In this document: one piece after another, positions 19,101 through 28,100 of the stretch | Position numbering within the stretch: the stretch's first letter is position 1 | How the letters are laid out: every line of letters begins with the position of its first letter | Source: Litoditis marina | Lineage: Eukaryota; Nematoda; Chromadorea; Rhabditida; Rhabditidae | Assembly (NCBI GenBank): GCA_964036275.1 | Contig: OZ038440.1 | Span: 682,001-746,000 of the forward strand | Direction: 5' to 3' | Length of the DNA stretch: 64,000 nt | Notes under the pieces: model-generated | Seen by the model: the letters and a program-made list of their open reading frames with translations, nothing else | Database searches by the model: none | What the model was told of the DNA's origin: nothing | Program-made: the position numbers and the translations under genes

Positions 19101-22100
19101 AATCATGTTGCGACTACGACTTGAACTTAGTTTGTTACAACGAAATTGGCGAAAAATTTTCCACTTTCCAGATTGAAGCACCAAAACACTTTCTACGTCT
19201 TGTGTAACAAATGTGTGCACTTCATGCCAAGACTATGTAACGGCTATTGTTATTATGATCAATCTAAAACACATTAGAAACGAACTTTGATTTTACGAGT
19301 TGTTATGATATACATGCGGTTTGACAAAAAGGCTGCGAAAATCAAACGAACAAACTGTTGTTATCTACTGACGGTTTCGAAAAATGTTATTTTCGTAATA
19401 ACTACGGATTTATGTAATCAACAAAAGTGAAAGTTGACGGCTTGAATATTTTGAACTTGAAATGTCTACTTGGCTAAATGACTATCTACGTGCTTACGAC
19501 TAAATTCACAACACTATGTGCAATACTTGCTTGCGTACATCAGTTTATGCTCAAAAACGAATAATTCTGAACATGACATTATGGGTGAGATAATATTTGC
19601 AAGATATACCTTCTGGTTGTCGAATTCGCTTGTAGTTTGGTCAGAGTGGCGTTTAGTCGTTATTCCAGCACATGATCTCATTCATCTTTCCATTTGCTCC
19701 GATTTGTTCGATTATCGGTAGAGAATATTGCTGGACGACGGCAGCTGAATACATGTTGAAACTCTCACGTATGTACGAATAGTCAAAATTCAACATTGTA
19801 TTGCACGGGTAGATACGCATGCGCTTGTCATGAATTGCCTGATATCTGCATGTATCAAGTACGCGAATAATTTTGAGCGGCTGTCAATGACGAATTCAAT
19901 ACGGTGACGACAGTACGGCTTAGTAGACATGATTTGGTTTGACTATTCTTACGTATAAGAATTGAAATTTTTGCTGCTTGGCTATACACGCATTTTTAAA
20001 TGGCTGGTTTTTATATTCTTAGCTAAATGCGACAGGTACACGAATAAACTTGTCCATTTCTCCATAACGACTTAAATACGGTAACGATAGCACGGTTGAG
20101 TGGACTTGTTACAGAATCGAGTATGCATCATCTAATGAAGCTGAGAATGGTTCGAAACGAAATAATAGTACGGATAATCGGTGAATACTGGTACCAGTGT
20201 ATACAAAATTTTGTATGGTTACGTATATATAACACGAAGCTCAATCGGGATCAATATACATGGATTTTCAGAATCTTCCACTCTACGAATGACAACGATG
20301 TTGAGTAAAATGTTAACGAAATATAACGTTGGAAATGTATTGCATGTTGTAAAATATACGTAACGAGTTGGGCTACAATAGCACGGAAACCAATGAGGTT
20401 TGGCTGTCTCCCTTTGTGGGGAAACTTTCCGCCGTAAACAATTTGGATTTCCTCCGAAGTAGCAGTTTACTGTACTACTCAATGCACAAGTTCTCCTCAT
20501 TGTGCTGCAGACCACGAGATTCTAACCAATATCTCGTGCGAGTTCCATCTGCTGAGACTCTACGTTTTTGCAGAAGATCAGACGAGGGGCCTATTCTCGT
20601 TCATCACAAACATGGTACGAAATGATGCACCCTCACTACGTACATGAATAGACGATTTCCAATGCAAACGCGTAGGATGATGTATGCCTAGGACCGGGAC
20701 CCGTACCCGGCTTTGTTCAAAATCACTCCTTCTCTCGGCCCACCTGACCGCGTTGTAGCTGCTCATTTACGTTCAATTACGACTGTGCTTTTGATTACTC
20801 AACGGATCAGTAACGAATAGAGAAAACATGAGTTAAGGATGAAGTAGAGATGACGATTGGCTGCCCATGGTTCTTTATTAGCCGATGCACCACTGTTCGG
20901 AACTGGGTGTAGTTCCTATTCCCCCTTTATGCTCATTGCCACACGATTTCTCTAATGTTCATGATTCTCTATATCTTGACTAACGTTCACCAACATCTTG
21001 ACCCGATAGAAGGATCTCCCAGATAATACATGTATAGTGAATATGATCGAGTCCATAGAACATAACAATGTGGATAAGTCAGTCTTTATATCGCAATACA
21101 GAGTTATACAAATAATATAGGATGATAGAAAGGTGCGAGACTGAATACATAGGAGAGAGAGAGAGATAACAGATAACTAGTAGTGCCACATGGTTTGGGT
21201 AAGTTACGGATTACGGCTTGTTCTCGTCTACTTACGATTTGTGCTCTATTACGACTCAACCTTCCCAGACAGTCGCATTGAAGCGAAGTGATGCTTACTG
21301 CCACGAGTCGGCTATCTTGCGTGGTACGTGCGCGTGAGTGATATGCTAATGCGCACTCTATGTTAAGCAGCGTACCACGTATTGAATATCGCAGTCTGCG
21401 ATAGCTCCCCGAGAGAGAGAAAGATGAAGAGAAGTTTCGCACTCTGCGAAACAAATTTTCAAGCAGTCTGATTTGCATTTGCTTACAGCAATAAGCAAAC
21501 TTTTACCAGATAGTAAGGTAGTGTAAAACTAGCTCGGTGCTCAGAGCTACAGCTGCTATAATGGACATAGGACATCAAGGCCTCTATATACTTTGTTCCA
21601 CCACTTTGGTGGAGTCTTCTGCACCTTCACTATTACAAAATCTCAAAGTTTGGAACTCATACAATGAATGCACCTTCACTATTACAAAATTTCAAAGTTT
21701 GGAACTCATACAATGAATGAATGATACATTAATGAGTTTGGAACTCATACAATGAATGCACCTTCACTATTACAAAATCTCAAAGTTTGGAACTCATACA
21801 ATGAATGAATGATACATTAGAAAAAACCTCCTAAATATTTGACGGATTACTGTAAAAGGACACCGATTGGTAAAACATAGTATAATAATAATCCAGAAAT
21901 CAAGAGCTCACCGCCATGAAGATGAATAAAATTCCGTCTGCCTGTTCCAACTAGTCCAACTCATCGTCTTCTAACAGGATTTCGGCATTCTGAAACTAGA
22001 TAATTAACTCAAACTAATTTGTTCCCAACAGAAAAACAAGCACTCTGCTGTTGCATTGCAAAACAATCTTTGATGAGTTGCACTTCAACATCTAAAACAT

Positions 22101-25100
22101 AATTTACTCAAACAACAACAAGTTGCCTGTTTCACACTCAGCATCTCATTTCACGGTTCTTCTGTATCACAAGTGAAATGTTTCTGAACTAGAAAAAACT
22201 TTGAACATGAAAACAAGTGAAAAGTTTGAGATCCTCTCTAATCAACTGCCCGAGAACTACAGAAATTTTTTCAATGTTCATCGGATCCTAGGATCAAACT
22301 TGAAAAGAGAGTTCAGGATCTCATCTCCCCTGTCAAGTAGATGTCGCGCCTACATTGTAACATTCTCGGTAACATGGAAACTTCTGCAACTTTTATAGAC
22401 GCAGATAAATCATTTGATTGTTAGCCCTTTTTTAACGAATTTCTATCGAATAAGCAAGAAAAATGCACAACATATATACGAGACAAACTAACCGTTCAAG
22501 GTGTAGATCCTGTTGATCAGGAGCGAATTGGGCGCGGAAAAGACGCTCCAAGACTTCTCCAGGAAGATACAAAGTAGGGCGACCATGTCTGTAAAAACAG
22601 CAATCAAACAACGAATAAACAATAAACGCAAAGAATATGAATTGACACGAGAGTCAAATATCGACATACAGAACCAGGAAACTATCTCAGAGCAGATGGG
22701 ATTTTAATTCTGATGGTGAATTAATTATTGCAGCCAGGATGCTGCTACTGTTTATTCACTACCAAGAAGTCCACGTCTTCAGACTAAATCGAAATTTTCT
22801 ACGGCCTCTTTCGACACTGAATTGTACAATTTGGTGGATGCTGGTAAATAGTGAAAAGCGATTCTATCAAAACATTATACCTAACTATAAACCATTTGAA
22901 ACAATGAACTCTGGCATGTAAATCATAGCAATGAAATACACAAAAGATACATCTTACATTCAGAAAGAGGGCGATTGCACTAAACATAACACAAGCGCCT
23001 ACGATCATTGAAAATTAAGAACTGAACAACGGAGTTGATTTGTTGAAACAATCAAAAAGTTAAGTTAATAATCGGCATATTTTTGATGCGGTTTTAAACC
23101 ATAATTTCTCGACTATAAACTTGATTCTCACTTATTTTTCGACCAGAACAGAAACTTACAAATACGGGACCGTGTTGAATGAAAAAAAACATTAAAAAAG
23201 CGAAATACAACCAAAAATAAATAAATAATTCAAAAATTGTAAAGTTATAAGTGCCCCACAGTAACCCGACGTCTCATTCAAAATGCGCCTGCGTACCACG
23301 CTGTAGGCCTGACGGCACACAGAAAAACTATCGCGGCGATAAAACTGTTGTTTTTTTTTTACATATAACGCATTTTTGTTTCGGCTCCTGTTTGCAAATC
23401 AACTAAGAATAGAACAAGAATCTCAACGAAGAAAAAACCGAGCCCCAAACTATTCAACAAATGAATGTAAATGGGAGGCAAAAATTGTAGGGGAAAATGT
23501 CATTCAACCCGACCCACCACTCAAAAAAGGAGGGGGGTGAAAAACAAACCTGGCAAACTTCAGCAATACACCAACATATAAAGGTGTAAGCACACACGTG
23601 TGCGGCCACGTGTACGGACATTTATATATATCGTCGTCGCCAACGGAAAGGCGAGTGGGTACTGTATATCTTAGTTTTTGCTGTGTACTGACACATGTCT
23701 TCGATTCGAAAAGTTCGGTTATGTGCTGTAGTAGCGCATTGGTTATCTCTAAGCTACGAAACTTTTGCTCGCAGGTTCGATTCCGGCGAACAGTTATAAA
23801 CTTGACACCCCCCCCCCCCCCCCATAGCACCTCTTTCATTAATTACTCTCAAATAATCAAGATGAGACATAATGGAGAACTCCTCAGGGTGTCAACAAGT
23901 ATCGTTTAGCGCCAGCTTTCTAGCGAACTGTTCCAACACCTCTAGGTGAACCGTTCCAGCACCAAATCGATCACTATTGTGTGCGGAAACCGTTCATTTT
24001 TTGAGAATTTTTGGCATTTGGTGTTGGAACTATTCACCCCCGTGCCTGAGTGAGTACAAAGTACAAATAACATCCCAGCAGTTTTATCCCAACCTGTGTT
24101 TCTCTCTTTGCGCACTATTTCGCTAGACTGTTGTCCCGCGGACAGTAGGTTCAGAGCAATTGCGTAGAGTGGGTGAGTACACGCCGATTTGGATCGAGAA
24201 GTCGGAAAGTACATAAATACGGCCTTTATATCACAGTAGTTTAATGTGTATTTCTCTTAACCGGAAACTTTTCACATATTCCTCTCAACTCTGCTGAATT
24301 TTATTTGCAGGTCTTATCCCAAATGAAAACTGCCATATATAGGTCTTTCCTCGATTTTTATCCCTTACGCGGCCGTGAATGCGAAAAAAATACTGACGTC
24401 GGCTCAGCACTACGCTAACTTTTTGTTAAGGTCAAACTGTACGCCAAATTTAAGATTCCGTTCCCTTTGAGAAGTAGGTTGATCAAGAAATCTCCAAAAT
24501 ACTAATGTGGCAAAAGTGACTAACAGACTTACCGTATTTCTTATCTGATCATATCTGTGACCGTGGTCACTGAATACGAAGACTATTGTGTTGTTGAAAT
24601 AGTCTTCGTTCGTTGTGAGGAAATCCTCAAAGTCCAGGTCGGTTGAGCCTGAACACAATTGAACAAGTCGACCACATTCGCAAAATTAACATTTGCGTTT
24701 ATCATTATTCAGATTTTATACCAGAAGTAAATTGGATAGTCACGTGAAGTAAGCATTCTAATGAGGCATCGTGCACTTTGTCATTGCATTTTCCTGAGTT
24801 CTGCTGTGTTTAACATGTTTCACGTGATTGTGCAATTCACTAACAGTATAGTACGGTTTGAATGAAAAGGAAAGCGCAACTGTTGGCGAGGTTCAACAAC
24901 ACGAAAACAACAATTGATACCACGTAACTGAAAACTGCTTCAACCTTGTACTTGTGCACAACGTGATTACATTTTTTCGTGCACTAAATAGTCACATGTC
25001 ATGGTCCAATTTCTCTGTACGTACCAATTAGGTTCAAGAAATCGTGATTCATGTCCTGGATCCACCAGTATGCGAAGTGTCGTTGCCGTTGGTACGCTCG

Positions 25101-28100
25101 CACGAAACTGTAATTATACTTATAATTATCGGACTGGAAATACTTGACGGAAGTATATCTGAGCGATAGTTTCTTTCTACTTCTGAGTGCACATTTGATA
25201 CAAAATCATTCTAGCGCTAACCGCTCTATCCTAGCGTACACACTGCTTCTAGCATTGCAAATTTGAGTACCGCATACTAAAGTCTTTTTTTTTGACCACC
25301 TACATTACTTGTGAAATGAAACTAACTCTTGTAGATATTCCAACTGTATTTTGTGTTTTCCTTTCGCATCATAGCAGTAGGGACTAGATCTTCGAGCCAC
25401 TATGGACCAGTAGGCAGCTAGCCAGTACGTTCTGAAATTCACATTAATATAGTCGTTGTCATTTATACGTAAGGAGTAGTATGCAGCCAATCTCTTCAAT
25501 GTGTTGGTTTCATAGGGCATCATTGGATCGGATCGTCGTGGTTTTGTGCGAGACTTGTAAAGAGCGTTACGAAAACTCTAACAGGGTTGGCAAAAAGTTG
25601 TCTGAATCTTCAAACGAGATACAGAAAAGTGTCCCTTGAAAATGGCCATCTTTAATAAAGGTACTTCAGGTAAATGTTCACCCCATCGGTAGTGTTGTAT
25701 TGTAGACGTTGTTTGCAATAACTGCTGTGTAAGTAGATCAGAGTTCAAACCTGCATTGATTCAACAAATTTCTCAATTCTCACCGGAAGTAATGATCTGT
25801 AGGTGAATTTCGGAACCCGCAGAGGTAACCAAAATAGTTAAAAGTGCCAATATCGGGTCGATCCTCCGCGAATAACGTTGCATAACCTGGAGGAAAGGCG
25901 GAGAATATTAGGGAGTTCAAAAAGTGGTAGCATAGAGGCAGTGCAATTTTGACAGAGCATAGTATATGGGCTATGCAGCCGTTTGGAGGTACGATGTTAT
26001 TCTGGTCTATCGTCTTTGTAGTTTCCAGTTTGAGTTTGATATCCAGGGTTGTCAGTCATTGTTTGCGTCTCGGACTTGTACGCAGAGCAAGAAATAGCTC
26101 TGATTGACCCTAGTTGACAAAAAGAGCAAGCAATCAACTAGACCCTACCTTCTTTTGTGAAGTTCTTCCAAACCATGTCGATGTCATCGTAGGCAATATC
26201 CCAGTTCTCGTCTAGCTCAGCGTCAAATTCCTAGAACCAATATCGAAACAAATATGCATTGAATGAATAGTATCAACACAGTAGAAACTCATGCACACCA
26301 GTAACCTCCCGGTAGGCGGTGAAATAGCTGTGTGCATGTAATGTAGTGTGGAATGGGCTAAGGCGCCACTGACAGGGGTAACTTTAACTATAACCTAACT
26401 TTATGTTTACCATGCAATACTTGTAGAAACAGCCTGATAATCACAATCAGTAAAGACTGCTCATACAAGCACATTCATTTTCACAGAGTATTTTCAATTA
26501 TCTAGTTCCTCTTAAATCAATGACACAAGCATCGGAGCAAACGATCACTACACTACCGATTCTGAATTGTGTTAGTTGTATCCTGATTCACAAAATGTTT
26601 CATTGTGAAGCACTCACTCCCTCTCACCCCACCACAACCGAACATACAAACAACCGATTCTCAAACGATAGGTCAAGATGGGCATTGAGGTCAACGCAGA
26701 GACCGCGAAGTAATCTCTCGAAACCGGCATGATCTCGCGATAACTAGGTCCCGGGACCTGTTATCTGGTGAGTTGCGTTTAAACAATTTATTCAATTCAG
26801 GATATCTGTGGTTTCGCGGGTAGTTTACTCGCGATGTACTCCATATGGGAATACCTAACATCGGTTATCTGAAGTCTGCTGGCGCTCCAGAGTATTGTAA
26901 TATGTCGTATGAACTTCTGACCTACCTGGGTAGTGACTCCCCGTTTCCCAGTCAGAATGGCAATCCAATTAGTATACGTATTATCGCCAATTTTCACGTG
27001 ACCCAACATGTCCACGAAACCCATTTCCTTCATTTTCTTGTGCGTCCTGGGTAACTGAAATGAAGCACAGTGTAAAACTGTTCCTATGAAATAGCTGTAC
27101 ATGCCTGAGCTAGCTGCAAAAAGTTACTTCGTCGAGCTTTCATGAAACATTGCAAAAATACCATTTTCTTTTACGGAAAAAAACTAATGACACTTTTCCA
27201 TATTTTTGTTTTGGCCCGGTAATATGCCGGTAATATATTGCGGTACGCAATCAAAGTATTCAAATGGCTTGTTTGTGTTGAAGAAACCGCTTTACAGTCT
27301 GTGATTTTTGGGCAAAATCATAGTACGGTATACTGTTAGTCCACTATACAGTGACGTAAAACTTGTTACACACAGCAGAACTCAGAAACGTGCCACGAAA
27401 AAGTGCACGATTCCTCATTAGAACGCTAAGTGTACGTGACCATTCAATTTACGTCTAGTATAGTTGCCAACCTGTCTGATGAAGTTGCCTCGAGACATCG
27501 AATCCAGGCCAATCATAACCACTGAAGGTCGCTCCATAGTTGACGGAAGAATGGGTATTGCTCTGCAGAAATATACTTTATTTTTATATATTTGCACAAA
27601 TAGATAATTCAATTCAGAATCTATACTTTTTAAGGTATATAGGGATCTTTTAATGAAAATTGTAAGCTGAGACTATGCACTTTTACCTCATGCGCTGTGT
27701 TTGTAGTTTGATCACTAAACCCTTCAGTAATATAGTCTGTTTCACCAATCGATGTACTTCTACAGTAATCCGTGAAAAGTTTAGGAAGCTTTTCCTAATG
27801 AATGATCCGTTATCTTTGTTTCAAACTTTTCAAGATTGTAGTAGTAAAGGTGTAGAAGACACTGCCAAAAATTTGAGGAAATCTAAAAACGTCCACATAA
27901 CGAACTTAGACCTCAAAGTTTGAGCAGATTACTGTAGAAGGTTATAAGTGGGTGGAACGAACTATAATTGTCTCGCTGTGTGCCCCGATCAAACTACAAG
28001 TCAGCTTTGCTCATACCCCATTCCAGCTAGGGCTTGAAGTGGTAAAACATCCCACGAATTAAGTTTATCTTTTCGTTCAAATTCTCTAAATAAACGTTAA

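Larger units (their letters stand above)
16624..21451. mobile_element. Non-coding LTR retroelement, 4,828 bp, CAAAT target duplication
   Basis: Two direct repeats, 16624-17181 and 20894-21451 (558 bp each), read identically base for base, and the element is flanked by CAAAT on both sides (16619-16623 and 21452-21456). This is the structure of a recent LTR-retrotransposon insertion. The internal 3,712 bp contain no open frame above about 100 codons and no gag, protease, RT, RNase H or integrase motif on either strand, so it would be a non-autonomous, LARD-like element needing a partner's enzymes. The LTR starts TG but ends GCGAAA rather than CA. No clear primer-binding site or polypurine tract could be assigned. 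It lies in the intron of both the nested gene and the DUF229 gene. Confidence 0.85.
14969..22588 (-). pseudogene. Unidentified gene nested in a DUF229 intron, in-frame TAG, 5' end not found
   Basis: Five minus-strand exon candidates join in consistent phase: 22489-22588 (LYLPGEVLERLFRAQF), 21912-21989 (AEILLEDDELD, then TAG at 21951-21953, then LEQADGILFIFMA to a GTGAGC donor), 16416-16480 (FAECGTLRKFYTFL), 15819-15910 (MTLLLMKDASPVRYLTKRN) and 14969-14994 (stop TGA). Together about 120 codons. The first donor needs GTTTGT; an alternative GTTAGT donor 5 nt upstream (exon end 22494) breaks the phase. The TAG lies where a single TGG-to-TAG change would explain it, so this may be a pseudogene, a null allele, an assembly error or a wrong join. 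The LEVL-type LPGEVLERLF stretch is faintly F-box-like, which is weak. I do not recognise the family. The LTR element at 16624-21451 lies in the intron between the second and third exons. Confidence 0.42.

Noticed and set aside
22490..22585. Alternative frame MVALLCIFLEKSWS in the nested-gene exon
   Set aside because: Joins out of phase to a quick stop in the next exon; the other frame stays open through four exons except for one TAG.
24533..24648. Treating 24533-30562 and 10141-13446 as two separate genes
   Set aside because: The DHGHR exon and the GRLEARLPF exon are contiguous in DUF229 proteins and join in phase 0; neither half is complete alone.
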